DNA of 64,000 bases from G963668655 sp963668655 (GCA_963668655.2 CAXXPQ010000002.1:620001-684000), one strand, 5' to 3'; counted from the first letter of the stretch, positions 16,147 to 26,800 are shown. Notes: generated from the letters alone by a model not told the origin. Numbers and translations: made by a program.

Positions 16147-17073
16147 TCATTTCTCCTGTCGTAACCCGTTTGAGCTTTCCCGCCATATCGGACAATCTTC
16201 CCATTCCGGCGGAAAGCCCATATCGCACTTGGGCACTTCCGGGTATTTATCGAACAGCGCCACCAAGCGCTCTTTCCATTCGCTTTGCGGGCTGATGATG
16301 TTCAGCAGATATTTGGCCATGGTCAACACGGCGAAAATGCGCTGGTTGCCGATCTCCACAGGTGTGTGAAACGCCTCGATCTTGTTTGGAATTTGCGGCT
16401 TGATGGCCAGTTCCCGGTTCCACAGTCGTCCATGATGAGCGCAGATGTTGCGGATGTAGTTCAGCGTTTCAAGCCAGGTGGTGAAGACCTTGGCGGGCAT
16501 GCCGTACTTTTGGGCAATTACCTGCTGCTCGTCGCGATTCAGCATGTTGTACAAGGTGAACATGTTGCCAAAACTCATGATCTCCGCAACGATCCAGAGG
16601 GGTAGATCGGGAAACCCCTGGTAGGTGCGCTTGAAATGTTTGACAAACACCTCCTGGCTATGCCTTGCCGTTTTGCGTAATCGCTGAAGCAAATCGTCGA
16701 ATTTTTCCTCGGTTTCTTCTCCCGGCTTGAAGTTGCCTCGCTCGAGGTGACCGAAGGCTCCATACTTGCGGGCAAGCTCGTAGACCATTTTGGTTCGTAC
16801 GGAAATTTCAATGCGCTCGACGGCATCCATCAGGTTCAGGCGCAGCTGCCGATCGAACTGGTAGCGATCCCACACCACCTGAAACGAGGTGCCGGGCTTA
16901 AGCCTGTCTCCGGTATCGCGGAAGGGATACCAGTAGGCGCTCAAGCGGTAGTAGTTGACTTCACTCAGCTTTTCGATAAGAAAGTTGACATTGTCCACCC
17001 TGAGTCCGCGCTTGATGAGTTTCTCGGCTTGCTGTTCAAAGGTTAAGGCGGGTTTGCAGTACGAGGATTTCAT
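16147..17073 (-). CDS. Abi_2 family (AbiD/AbiF-like) abortive infection protein
   Basis: A 308-aa protein of the Abi_2 family. Typical segments are LTFEQQAEKLIKRGL at the N-terminus, EVNYYRLSAYWYPFRD, RTYQGFPDLPLWIVAEIMSF and the HEPN-type RNase motif RNICAHH (R-x4-H) in NYIRNICAHHGRLWNREL. Characterised members act as phage-triggered RNases or toxins that block phage growth. It sits between the recombinase cassette and a type IIG restriction system, so it is part of a defence-rich stretch. A terminator at 17088-17143 separates it from the restriction gene. Confidence 0.9.
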   Translation of the reverse strand: MKSSYCKPALTFEQQAEKLIKRGLRVDNVNFLIEKLSEVNYYRLSAYWYPFRDTGDRLKPGTSFQVVWDRYQFDRQLRLNLMDAVERIEISVRTKMVYELARKYGAFGHLERGNFKPGEETEEKFDDLLQRLRKTARHSQEVFVKHFKRTYQGFPDLPLWIVAEIMSFGNMFTLYNMLNRDEQQVIAQKYGMPAKVFTTWLETLNYIRNICAHHGRLWNRELAIKPQIPNKIEAFHTPVEIGNQRIFAVLTMAKYLLNIISPQSEWKERLVALFDKYPEVPKCDMGFPPEWEDCPIWRESSNGLRQEK

Positions 17074-17087
17074 GGCAGGCCCCTAAA

Positions 17088-17143
17088 AAGAAAAAACCCG
17101 CCACATTTGAGCGTGCTTCCGAGGAAGTAGAGGCTTGGCGGGT
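17088..17143 (-). terminator. rho-independent terminator after the type IIG gene
   Basis: Read on the minus strand ACCCGCCA (17143-17136) pairs with TGGCGGGT (17103-17096), followed by TTTTTTCTTTTT. The loop is long (32 bases). It stops transcription from the restriction gene before the Abi gene. Confidence 0.6.
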
Positions 17144-17266
17144 ATGCTGAGTCTATTATAGCCATTCAGCGTGACTTGTAAAGGGTTTTTGCATGGCATT
17201 GCGTGCTTTTGCGTGTCTCCGCGTACTATCGCGCACCTCCGCAGGTATCCGTGCATTTAGTCCCCC

Positions 17267-20200
17267 TCACGCCCCCTCCACCAACCGAATCTCCTCCGCC
17301 GTCAGGCCATACAGCCGGTACGTCAGCCGGTTCATATCCGCTTCGGCCTGGGCGATTTGTTCGTCCAGCGCTTGGATGTCGGCGTCGATCTTCACGACCT
17401 GTTGACAGATGGCGTCGTTGGCGGTCTGGCGGAGCTTCAGCAGCAGGTTCACGAGGCGCTTGGCGTCGAATTTCTCCGTGACGTTCGTCTGGCGGGCCTT
17501 GTGCCGCCATTGGGCCGCGATGAAGGCCGCTTCCGCCTCGTCCACGAAGATCCCCTCGATCAGCGCCGCGCCGTTCGCCAGCACCTTCAACTCGCCGTAC
17601 TCGTTCGCCACGCTCAAGCGCACGCCGGGGCGTAGCATGGCGTTCAGTGTGTCCAGGTGCCTCGTCAGAGCCAGTTCGCGCTGGAGCTTGGCCCAGGCCG
17701 TCAACTCGCGGCCTTTCAAGCCCTCGGCCTGCGGGGTTTTCTTGAAATCCGCCACGGGTTTCACGTCGGCCCACAGCCAGCCCTCGTCGCGCTTGTCGTC
17801 CTCGCATTGGGCGCTGTCCAGACGCTTGTCGATGGCCAGCAGCAGGTCGCGGCGCTGGGTGTGCAGGTCTTGCAGGCGCTTGGCCTTCTCGGCCACCTGG
17901 GCCTTTTCGGCGTCGCTGGTTTTGGGAATGGGCAACGGGGCGAGGAACTGTGTTTCGATGTCGTAGTAGCCGCCAGCTTTGGGCCTGGCAATTCGCGTAA
18001 AAAAGAAATTCGCAGCCTTGGAATTCAATATCCCGGTGAAAAAGAATACATCTTCGCTATGGGTCGGTAGAATTCCGTAGACCCGCCCGCCCAAAAAGGC
18101 GAACTTTCCGTCTGGGTCGCTGGAGACTCTAAGTTCAGGGGCGGTACCAGCCACCAACAGCTTTGGAAGCCTCATTTGCCGCAGATTTTTAGGATAGATG
18201 AAAGCCCACCAATGGGAATCGCCTTTCATTCGCCCACGTTCGCGGGCTTCAAATTCGATTTTTCTTTCATTTAGATAGTTCCAGCATTTGGGAAACGACC
18301 GCTTTAATTCTTCTTCTCCCAACGCACGAGCCTCTTGGTCGTCAACTTTGTATGGCACGAGAATGCAGCGATTCGTCGCTGGCAACTCGTATCTGTTTGA
18401 TTCCGCTCCAGATAGGACAGGAAACATGACATCGGACTCTATTTCTCGCTCACGAACATCATCTTTTTTAAACTGGAAACCGTAGCGATTGGGAGCTACG
18501 ATATCAGCGATGTACAATGAATCTCCACTTGTCTTGAAACCCTGGAATATCTGCAATGTCAACTCTTCGTCACCAAGTCGCAGGCATTCAGCGGAAAGCC
18601 TTTTCAGCAGACTTCTCTCGGCAACGGGCATGAAATTCCAACTGCTATCTTCCGGCAAGTCCTGATAGAACGCAGCGTCTTCAATCTCCCGCCAATCCAC
18701 CGCCGCAATGTCCTGCTTGCCATGCGGGGCGAACACACACCGGATACGATCCTGCGGAAAGCCCGTGAAGAACTGCAAGGCCGTGTAGGTGATCGCCTCG
18801 TCGAAGACCTGGAAGCTCTTGAAGTCGATCCAGCGGTCCAGCCGTTTCGTATGCTTGAGCTTCTGCCGCAGGCCCTTGCCGTATTCGTTCACCATCCACA
18901 CATTCGGGGCGATGTAGCCCATTTTCCCCTGCGCGTTCAGCAACTCCGCGCCGCGCTCGATGAATGGCAGGTACAGGTCGAAGTTGCCCGTCTGGGTGCT
19001 CTCGAAAAGCGGCCCGCCGCCCTTGCGCTTGGCGTTCAGCAGATAGCCCGCCACGTCTTCCTGTATTTTGCGGAAGTGCTGGAGCTTCACATACGGCGGA
19101 TTGCCGATAACGCAATCGAAGCCGGGATTCTCGCGCTTATAGACCTCCGGGAAGGTTTCGGCCCAATCGAAGGTATTGACCCGCTCGCACTCGTCCTCGC
19201 CGAACAACTCGCGATTGATGCCCATCTGCGCGTAGAAATCATGGCCGATCAGCGAATTGCCGCAACGGATATTTTCGTCCAGCGAGGTCAGGGGCCGATC
19301 CGGCAGCGCCGTATGCAGCCACAGGGCCAGCCGGGTGATCTCCACCGACTCGGCGTTGATGTCCACGCCGTATAGGTTCTTCGAGAGCACCGCCCGCATG
19401 GCCGAATGCGTGTCGAACAGCCCCATCGAGCCGCTGACGCGCTCCAACTCCTTGGCGATCCACTGGCGCTGTTCGTACAGATACTTGAACGCCTGAATCA
19501 GAAACGCGCCCGACCCGCAGGCCGGATCGACCACCTTCAATTCGTCCAGCCGTTCACGGTAATGGTGCAGGGCGGCTTCGTATTCGCCGACCACCCTGGC
19601 GTGGCCCTTGTTCTTGCGATGCGCCGCGATCTGTTCGTCCGTCACGTCCGCGAACTGGTCGAAGCCCAACTCCTTGCGGATCTCGGCCAGCCGCGCCCCG
19701 ACGGTTTCCTCCACGATGTAATGCGTCACCCATTCCGGCGTGTAGTAAACGCCGTCGCGCTTGCGCTTGGTGAGTTCGGTCAGGGACTCGCGGCCCTCGG
19801 CGTGGGCCTCCATCACCTCCAGATCGGTGATGCTCTGCTCGAAGATGCGCCCCATCGCCGTCAGGGTCAGGGTGCGCCCCTCGCCATCATCCGCCGCGCC
19901 GAAGTTGTACTTGGCGGAGAAATACAGCAGCGTCTTCGGATACTGCAAGAGCCGCTTCAGGCTTTGTCCCTGGTTCTTTTCGCAGAAGACGGCGTTCGGC
20001 AGGCGCAGGGCGTCCATCTCCGGGTCTTCGGCGAACAGCCCGCCGTTGAAGCGGTTGATTCGCTCGGAGCCGAAGGGCGTGCCGTCGCGCATGGAGACGA
20101 ACAACTGCCTGACCATGCCCCAGGCCTGCTCGCCGTCCGGGTTGTAGAATTTGCTGTCGGCCACCTCAATCAGCACGTCGCGCAGCACGTTCGGCGGGAA

Positions 20201-21118
20201 GTTCAACTCCCGGCCCATGTCCTCGCAGTACAGGATGAACAGGCAGCGGTCGAGGATGCGCTGGGTGAATTTGACCAAACGCCGCAAGCGGCCTTCCTGC
20301 TCATACTGCGGGTTGTGCTTGCGCAGGGCGTGGTAGATCGCCTCACGGAAGGCGTGGTACTCCAGATAGAATTCGTTTTCCAGCGCCTCTTCATGGGTGA
20401 TCTGCTCGCCTAACAGCTTTTCGAGTTTCGACTTGCCGCCGGTGGTGAGCAGTGAATCGAGATGGAACATCTGCCGGAAGAGGAAGCGCTGGAAGGCTCC
20501 TTCATCGTTCTCGGCCAGCAGCGAATGCGCCAGATCGCCCTCGGCGGGCTTGATGACGAAGCGCTGGTATTGGGCCTTGTTGCCGTACAGGTACAGCCGA
20601 AACTCGTTCATGTCGGTGACGAGCCCCCAGGTCGGCAGGATGGGTGAAATCAGGCCGGTGCGGGATTCGCGCAGGTAGTCCAGGCATTGATCCACGGGCG
20701 AGCGGTCGTTGGGACGGTTCGACTGCGGCTTGTCCAGGCCGGAGCGGTCGTCCTTGAACTCGCCCAAGACCTGCGGGATCTCCTCCATGTCCTTGCGCCC
20801 GAAATATCCGAGCGCCACGTCGGCGGCTCCCGTTCCACCTTTCTGCCCGGCCCCCGCCACCGGGAACTGCTGCTGGAGAGTGTAGCCTTCGCCCTTGGCC
20901 CCTTCGCCGCTGGCGAGATAACCCCAGGTCTGCTTGAAAAACACGTCGATAAACGCGCCCTCACTGGCGGTTTCCTTCTGCCAGTCCTTCGCGGCCCAGT
21001 TCTGCAAGCGGGTCAGGAGGGCGGCGGCGTCATCCGATAACTGAAACGCCTCGAATTCCTTCGCCCAAACGGAGCGGAGGTAGGCGGTATTGAACAAAGG
21101 CTGATGCTTCTCCGGCAT
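17267..21118 (-). CDS. type IIG restriction enzyme / N6-adenine DNA methyltransferase
   Basis: A 1283-aa fused restriction-modification protein. The N-terminal part has a PD-(D/E)xK pattern, D100 in AADVALGYF with E120-x-K122 in VLGEFKDD. The methyltransferase has motif I DPACGSGAFL (531-540), motif X-like YYTPEWVTHYIVEETV (~458-475) and motif IV NPPY (673-676), the signature of N6-adenine enzymes. The region from ~850 to the end (containing APLPIPK) is the likely target-recognition part. Such enzymes modify and cut with one polypeptide and need no separate subunits. BREX PglX is similar in the methylase part but lacks this nuclease pattern, and no other BREX gene is nearby. Length and motifs appear intact. 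Confidence 0.9.
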   Translation of the reverse strand: MPEKHQPLFNTAYLRSVWAKEFEAFQLSDDAAALLTRLQNWAAKDWQKETASEGAFIDVFFKQTWGYLASGEGAKGEGYTLQQQFPVAGAGQKGGTGAADVALGYFGRKDMEEIPQVLGEFKDDRSGLDKPQSNRPNDRSPVDQCLDYLRESRTGLISPILPTWGLVTDMNEFRLYLYGNKAQYQRFVIKPAEGDLAHSLLAENDEGAFQRFLFRQMFHLDSLLTTGGKSKLEKLLGEQITHEEALENEFYLEYHAFREAIYHALRKHNPQYEQEGRLRRLVKFTQRILDRCLFILYCEDMGRELNFPPNVLRDVLIEVADSKFYNPDGEQAWGMVRQLFVSMRDGTPFGSERINRFNGGLFAEDPEMDALRLPNAVFCEKNQGQSLKRLLQYPKTLLYFSAKYNFGAADDGEGRTLTLTAMGRIFEQSITDLEVMEAHAEGRESLTELTKRKRDGVYYTPEWVTHYIVEETVGARLAEIRKELGFDQFADVTDEQIAAHRKNKGHARVVGEYEAALHHYRERLDELKVVDPACGSGAFLIQAFKYLYEQRQWIAKELERVSGSMGLFDTHSAMRAVLSKNLYGVDINAESVEITRLALWLHTALPDRPLTSLDENIRCGNSLIGHDFYAQMGINRELFGEDECERVNTFDWAETFPEVYKRENPGFDCVIGNPPYVKLQHFRKIQEDVAGYLLNAKRKGGGPLFESTQTGNFDLYLPFIERGAELLNAQGKMGYIAPNVWMVNEYGKGLRQKLKHTKRLDRWIDFKSFQVFDEAITYTALQFFTGFPQDRIRCVFAPHGKQDIAAVDWREIEDAAFYQDLPEDSSWNFMPVAERSLLKRLSAECLRLGDEELTLQIFQGFKTSGDSLYIADIVAPNRYGFQFKKDDVREREIESDVMFPVLSGAESNRYELPATNRCILVPYKVDDQEARALGEEELKRSFPKCWNYLNERKIEFEARERGRMKGDSHWWAFIYPKNLRQMRLPKLLVAGTAPELRVSSDPDGKFAFLGGRVYGILPTHSEDVFFFTGILNSKAANFFFTRIARPKAGGYYDIETQFLAPLPIPKTSDAEKAQVAEKAKRLQDLHTQRRDLLLAIDKRLDSAQCEDDKRDEGWLWADVKPVADFKKTPQAEGLKGRELTAWAKLQRELALTRHLDTLNAMLRPGVRLSVANEYGELKVLANGAALIEGIFVDEAEAAFIAAQWRHKARQTNVTEKFDAKRLVNLLLKLRQTANDAICQQVVKIDADIQALDEQIAQAEADMNRLTYRLYGLTAEEIRLVEGA

Positions 21119-21624
21119 ACAATCTCCTAAAAGGTGAAAAATCTCGAAACCTTGGCGTGCGGCAAAAATAGCACGGGCGACATTGTTCCGGCAAACTATT
21201 TTCCGGAGCGAATCCGGAGATCCGAAAGAATAACATTGGGATGTGACATACTCTGTCGTATCGCCGTCTTTTGTTTCATAAAAGTTCGACGGTTACAATC
21301 CCATGTCCTACCGGGAGTCGAACTTGGAAGAATTAGATAGCCCAAACTATTTGGCGCAACATGTTGATATTGGAACGATTTTCCAAAAGAGTAGAGCACG
21401 GCCATAAAAAAGTAGGCGCTCGTTTTGACAGAGAACGGAGAGAGAAAACGAGCGATTTATGGGCGAAATGGGGAAACCACGGGTATGCCCCTACTCTTTT
21501 CGGTCGGCGACAAAGCACGTAGTGAAACAGGAATTTGCTTAGAAATCAGGCGGATATACGCGATTCCAGAAACACGAAACCCGCTTCCGGATCATGCCGA
21601 AAGCGGGTTCGGTTTTTTAGACTT
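21119..21624. other. intergenic region between restriction gene and tRNA-Ala
   Basis: About 500 bp of lower GC than its surroundings with no convincing gene. It holds the upstream region of the type IIG gene and the hairpin at 21578-21619. It may mark the edge of the accessory island; I see no direct repeat of the tRNA 3' end in the window. Confidence 0.5.
21578..21619. terminator. hairpin terminator below tRNA-Ala
   Basis: AACCCGCTT (21578-21586) and AAGCGGGTT (21602-21610) form a perfect stem. T6 follows on the plus strand (21614-21619); on the minus strand the run is weaker (TTTCGTGTTTC). On the minus strand it lies just after the tRNA and probably ends its transcript; it could act in both directions. 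Confidence 0.6.
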
Positions 21625-21700
21625 GGTGGAGGTGAGGAGATTCGAACTCCCTACTTCCTGCATGCGAAGCAGGCGCTCTACCAACTGAGCTACACCCCCA
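21625..21700 (-). tRNA. tRNA-Ala (anticodon CGC)
   Basis: The minus strand reads GGGGGTGTAGCTCAGTTGGT at the 5' end, anticodon arm CCTGC-TTCGCAT-GCAGG with CGC anticodon, T-arm with GTTCGAATC, and encoded CCA at 21627-21625. The acceptor stem GGGGGTG pairs with CACCTCC with one G-T pair. The 3' end faces the accessory island. Confidence 0.95.
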
Positions 21701-21745
21701 TTCAATGAAAATGAACCAAAACCACGATTCATACATTGGAAAGGG

Positions 21746-21773
21746 AATATAGCAAATATGAAAAGAATAGCAA
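21746..21773 (-). promoter_or_regulatory. likely tRNA-Ala promoter
   Basis: TTGCTA and TATATT separated by 16 bases on the minus strand in an AT-rich stretch, with predicted start about 38 bases before the tRNA 5' end. Confidence 0.4.
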
Positions 21774-21822
21774 GAACTTTTGCATTGCCATTCAGCCCCG
21801 GGCGTGAATTCTTAAAGTGCGT

Positions 21823-22830
21823 TCATGCGGCCTTTCGAATCGACTCGAAGACAGCCTTGGCAAACTTTGCCGGTCCCACGGATGATCTCAGCGCCCTCAA
21901 GGTCGCCATGCGTTGCGCGTTTCTGGGAGACCACATCATTCCCGACAATTTCATCCGCTTCTGCAAGACCGTCTTGTGTGAGCTTTCGATCGCTCCACTC
22001 CCGATCGGCCAGCCGCGCTCCAGAAAATAGCGGTAATCCAGGCGCTCACGATTCGATTCCAGATAATCCAGAAGTTTTCCGAAGCTCTGTGCCCGCCGCT
22101 TGTCGATCTTTTTACGCGGTCGGTAGGGAATCTGCTCTTTCACAAGATCGAAAACCGCTTCCTTATCCTTCCAGATCAGGCGATGCGTCAGGGCATTCAT
22201 GAAGCACAACGCTTCATCGCTGCCTTCCCCATACGCCTGAGAAGCCGCCGCTTCGCCATGCTCCAGTACATGATAAAAATCAAGTAACTCGCGAGCGTTC
22301 GGGCATAAGCGCTCCTTCATCTTCCATATCCACCCCGCGCCATCCGCAATCCAGAAAACTTCGCGCTTTCTCAGTTTGGCGAAGCCCGGTGATTCCCGCA
22401 ATTGCTCTTCAAAACGATCCTTGTCCGCCGTCTCGGCATACGGGCGCTCACGATCCGCAAACGGAGCACTTTTGCGCTCGAAAACATGTTTGAGTTTGGT
22501 GGCGGATAACCGGATTCCGTGGTGCAATTCCAGTCGTTCGCGGGACGCCTCGAAAGTGTCGGTCACCACGAAATCCAACACTTTCTCCAAAACGTCCCGC
22601 GATAGATTCTCCTCATCGAATCCCATCTCGATATCCCGTGGATAAAAACCGTGGCCGCAACGGCAGACGTGATAATTCCGACACACCGAAACCTTCCGTT
22701 GGAGCAGGTCTCCGACCTGCTCTTCAGATTCATGCCGGATCGGGAGACTTGAACCAACGGCCGGAAAACTCCTCGCCTGAAGGCGAGGGGAAATGATCAA
22801 ATCACCAAGTGACCGAATAACCAAGTTCAC
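21823..22830 (-). CDS. ISKra4-like transposase
   Basis: A 335-aa transposase recognised by FWIADGAGWIWKMKERLCPN, LLDFYHVLEHGE and the C-terminal RGWPIGSGAIESSHKTVLQK followed by RMKLSGMMWS, the pattern of the ISKra4 family. The zinc-knuckle-like CRNYHVCRCGHGFYPRD segment near residue 50 is typical of the family N-terminus, but the beta-rich segment normally before it is short, so the gene may be 5'-truncated. I could not find convincing terminal inverted repeats. It lies between the tRNA and a lipoprotein gene with only 15 bp to the latter's stop codon. Confidence 0.8.
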   Translation of the reverse strand: MNLVIRSLGDLIISPRLQARSFPAVGSSLPIRHESEEQVGDLLQRKVSVCRNYHVCRCGHGFYPRDIEMGFDEENLSRDVLEKVLDFVVTDTFEASRERLELHHGIRLSATKLKHVFERKSAPFADRERPYAETADKDRFEEQLRESPGFAKLRKREVFWIADGAGWIWKMKERLCPNARELLDFYHVLEHGEAAASQAYGEGSDEALCFMNALTHRLIWKDKEAVFDLVKEQIPYRPRKKIDKRRAQSFGKLLDYLESNRERLDYRYFLERGWPIGSGAIESSHKTVLQKRMKLSGMMWSPRNAQRMATLRALRSSVGPAKFAKAVFESIRKAA

Positions 22831-22845
22831 GGTCTCCTGACGCCA

Positions 22846-23535
22846 CTACCTCACACAGCGGACAAAGACGTTGGAGTCGACGATGCCGTAGCCCACATAG
22901 CCGCCGTTGAAGCCGACGTGCCACGCGTCGCTACCACCGTCCTCGACGGGCGACGACGACCAATAACTGCTACACCACCCTTCCATCTCATCCGGCCAGT
23001 GACAGCCATCGGCAGGGCCATCGCTGTCGGAACAACCGCCACAGTTCCTCCTGCAGTCCGAAGACAAACAGCCGTCATCCTGAATCGTGCAGCTTCCACC
23101 CGTCTCAGTGTTCGAACAACCTCGAATCAGTGAACGTAACTCCGATATCGTCGGCAAACGCCAGTCGCTGTGGCCGTCCAGACTCAGGTTGGCGCAGTAA
23201 TCCTTGGCATCATCCCAAACTATTGATCTGTCGGCAGGCGGGTTCTGCCAGGTCAGGCCGGAGGAAGAGTCGGTCCATGTGCCGCTGATGGATGAGTCGC
23301 CATCGGTGTTTGAATCGTCCCCGTCAGCCGTAGAGTCGTCGCCGTCCGAGGCGCTCTCGTCCTGCACGCACTCCTGATCCACGCACTTCAAGCCGCTTTG
23401 GCAATCGTCCGTCTTGGTGCAGCTCTCGCCAAGACCGCTCTTTCCGCCTCCATCGTCATCATCATCCCCACCGCAGGCGGCGAAAACAAACGGTACGGCC
23501 AACACCAGGAACAACACCATCGCCAAACGTCCCAT
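22846..23535 (-). CDS. DUF1566-type lipoprotein with DGD linker
   Basis: A 229-aa secreted lipoprotein. The signal peptide ends in the lipobox FVFAAC (C21). Then come an acidic stretch, a Cys-rich repeat (GESCTKTDDCQSGLKCVDQE), an Asp-Gly-Asp linker (DGDDSTADGDDSNTDGD) and a DUF1566/Lcl-type C-terminal domain at ~85-229 (TWTDSSSGLTWQNPPADRS, HSDWRLPTISELRSLIRG, SYWSSSPVEDG and VRCVR). DUF1566 domains have a C-type-lectin-like fold and occur on cell surfaces; the ligand is unknown. The linker and Cys repeat match the giant lipoprotein at 52991-58708. Its upstream region contains a run of 20 G (minus strand), 72 bp before the ATG. Confidence 0.85.
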   Translation of the reverse strand: MGRLAMVLFLVLAVPFVFAACGGDDDDDGGGKSGLGESCTKTDDCQSGLKCVDQECVQDESASDGDDSTADGDDSNTDGDSSISGTWTDSSSGLTWQNPPADRSIVWDDAKDYCANLSLDGHSDWRLPTISELRSLIRGCSNTETGGSCTIQDDGCLSSDCRRNCGGCSDSDGPADGCHWPDEMEGWCSSYWSSSPVEDGGSDAWHVGFNGGYVGYGIVDSNVFVRCVR

Positions 23536-23606
23536 GAATAGCCTCCCTCTTTGCTATAAGCATTTTTCCGCAAACATGCGTAAGTCATGAATGTGTAAGA
23601 CTTCAT

Positions 23607-23626
23607 CCCCCCCCCCCCCCCCCCCC
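23607..23626. repeat. 20-base homopolymer (C on plus, G on minus)
   Basis: Twenty consecutive C on the plus strand. It lies 72-91 bp upstream of the DUF1566 lipoprotein start in the 327-bp gap 23536-23862, which otherwise holds no gene I can see. A tract in this position could vary in length by slippage and alter promoter spacing or leader folding. Confidence 0.9.
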
Positions 23627-23862
23627 GGAATTGTCAAGATCTTTTTGGGGATCTCTTCGGCGCGGGGTTCGTGGCATCTTGGGTCTGCAAAGTTCGGTTC
23701 CACGATACGGCCGTGATGAAACAATCCACAGTTTCAGTAGGTTGGACCAATGTCTTACCCGACACAAAAGGAGATTGTGATTGTCTTTATTTACACATTA
23801 TCCATGAAATCATAAAGTGTCAAACTATGAAAAACAACCCCATTCCGCTATAATCCCCCCCC

Positions 23863-26800
23863 CTACTCAAGCACCACCGAGCACTTGCCCACGATGGCCT
23901 CGATGTGCTCGAAGAGTTCCGTCCCCGGCTCGATGCAGTATTTGTTCGGCAACGTCACCACCGACTCGTATTCGCCCTCCCGGCGCACGTGGCAGAGCAC
24001 CGGACAGTCCCCCGGGAATCGCACGATCTGCTCGTGAATCCGCAGAAGATCCTCGCGATTCACCGATTCCGGCAGGTGGACATGCACCCGCTTACCCCGG
24101 GATTTCATCATCTCCATCAGCGGATGGATCTCGGTCACCCGCACCTTGGTTTCCGTCTCGTCGCCCTCGCCGTCCACCATGATCTGCCCCGTCACCAGAA
24201 GAGGATCGTCCCCGCCCAGGTGCGGCGCGCAGCTTTCGTAAGCCTTGCGGAACACCAGACATTCCACCGAGCCGAAACTGTCCTCCAGGTCGAAAAACGC
24301 CATGCGCCCCTTGCCGTCCCGCGTGGGCCGGTCCGACAACCGCGCCGCCACCCCCGCCAGCGTCACCGTCTCGCGGTTCTCCAGCGACGCGACGCCCGCG
24401 ATATCCGAACGGCAGAATTTCTTCGCTTCCGCCATGTAGCGATCCATGGGATGCGCCGAGAGATACAGCCCCAGGGCCTCCTTCTCGAACTGCAACTTCT
24501 CCTTTTCGGTCCATTCGGGGATGTCGGGATAATCCTCCTGGATCACCGCGCCCGAGCCCCCGCCGCCGCCCAGAAGATCCATCATGCTGATCTGCCCGGA
24601 AGCGCGCTCCTTCTGGCGGGCCTGGCCGTTTTCCACCGCGCGGTCCATCACGGCCATCATGCGCGCGCGCGGCACCCCGGTGTAGTCGAACGCGCCGGAT
24701 TTGATGAGCACCTCCACCACCTTCTTGTTCACCCGCGTCAGGTCCACGTTTTCGCAGAACTGGTACACGGAGCCCAACCCCTCGGGCTTTTCCTCCCGCG
24801 CCTCCACGATGGCCTCGATAGCCCCGCCGCCGATGCCCTTCACCGCCGAAAGCCCGAAGCGGATCTTACCGTCCTCCACCGTGAAATCCCGCTCCGAACG
24901 CAGGGCCGAGGGCGGCAGTACGGTGATGTTCAGCGCCCGGGACTCGTTGACGAACTTCACCACCTTGTCGATGTCGCAGGTCAGCGTGGCGGCCATGAAC
25001 TCGATGGGATGGAAGGTCTTCAGATAGGCGGTGCGATAAGAGATCAGAGCGTAGGCCGCCGCGTGGGACTTGTTGAAGCCGTAGCGGGCGAAGGCCACCA
25101 TGTCATCGGCGATCTTGCGCACCACGGCCTCGTCGTAACCGTTTTCAACGCCCCCCCGATGGAACTTGTCCAGCATTTCGTCCATCAGCTTGCCCTTTTT
25201 CTTGGCGATAGCCTTGCGCAGGCTGTCGGCCGTGCCCATGCTGAATCCGGCCATCTGGGCGCCGATCTGCATGACCTGCTCCTGGTAGACCATCTGCCCG
25301 TAGGTCTCCTTCAGGATGCCTTCCAGTACGGGATGGGCGTACTCGATATGTTCCCTTCCGTGCTTGCGCGCGATGATGCTGGGGATGTAGTCCATGGGGC
25401 CGGGTCGGTAGACCGCCACCGCCAGGATGATGTCCTCGAAGTTGTCCGGGCGCAGGCGTTTCAACATGCGCTGGAAACCCGCGGATTCCATCTGGAAAAC
25501 GCCGTTGGTGTTGCCCGAGGAAATCAGGTCGTAGATCTCTTTTTTGTCCAGGGGAAGCTTCTCGATATCCAGCCGATCCGCCTCCGATCGTCCCCGGTTG
25601 ACCAGTTGCACGGCCTCGTCGATCACCGTGAGGGTCTTCAGCCCCAGGAAGTCGAACTTCACCAGCCCGACCTCCTCCACCTCGTCCTTGGCGTACTGGG
25701 TCACCAGCGCGCCGTCGTCGTTGACCACCGGCACCTCCCGCCAGAGTTCCCGCTCGGCGATCACCACCCCGGCGGCGTGGACGCCCCGATGGCGCTGGAG
25801 GCCCTCCAGCCCCTGAGCGGTTTCGTACATGCGGCGATATTCCGGAGAGCTTTCCAATAGTTCGCCCAACCGGGGCTCCTCCTCCAGAGCCGAGGCCAAG
25901 GTGGTGGCCGGACCCTCGGGTACGAGTTTGGCGATGCGGTCGGCCTCCTGCAACGGGATGTCGAAGACCCGGCAAACGTCGCGCACCACGCCCCGGGCCT
26001 TGAGCGAACCGAAGGTGGCGATCTGGCCGACGCTGTGGACGCCGTATTTCTCCGCCACGTAACGGATGACCTTGTCGCGCTTGTTCATGCAGAAATCCAC
26101 ATCGAAGTCCGGCATGCTGACGCGTTCGGGATTCAGGAAACGCTCGAAAAGCAGGTTGTACGGCAGGGGATCGAGGTCGGTGATGCCCAGCGAATAGGCT
26201 ACCAGGGAGCCCACCCCGGAGCCGCGCCCCGGACCCACGGGAACGCCGTTTTCCCGGCCGTATTTGATGAAGTCCGAAACGATCAGGAAGTATCCGGAAA
26301 AATTCATCTTTTTGATGATTCCGATCTCGTATTCCAGCCGTTTCTCGTATTTCTCGCGGTCGATCTCGTAGATTTTGGACTGGGTTTCCAGGCGTTTCTC
26401 GAAACCCTCCCGCACCAGCTTTTCGAAATAGCTGTCCTCGTCGTAGCCCTCGGGCGTCTGGAAATGGGGCAGGCGCGGCTTGCCCAGGGTGAAGACCACG
26501 TTGCAGCGGTTGGCCACCCGGACGGTGTTGTCCAGCGCCTCGGGAATGTCCTTGAACAAGGCCCGCATGTCCTCCGGCGAGCGGAAATAGAGGGAATCGG
26601 TGTCGTAGCGCGCCCGGTTGGGGTCGGATTTCAGCTTGCCGCGCCCGATGCACAGCAGGGTGTCGTGCAGATCGTAATCTTGATCCTGGATGTAGTGAAC
26701 ATCGTTGGTGGCGATCAGGGGAAGGGATAACTCCTTGGATATCTTAATCAATTCCTCGTTCACGCGCTCCTGGCTCTCGATGCCGTTGCGCTGAAGTTCC

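Noticed and set aside
17267..21118. BREX PglX methyltransferase
   Set aside because: A PD-(D/E)xK pattern is present at the N-terminus and no pglZ, brxC or brxL gene is nearby, so type IIG is the better call.
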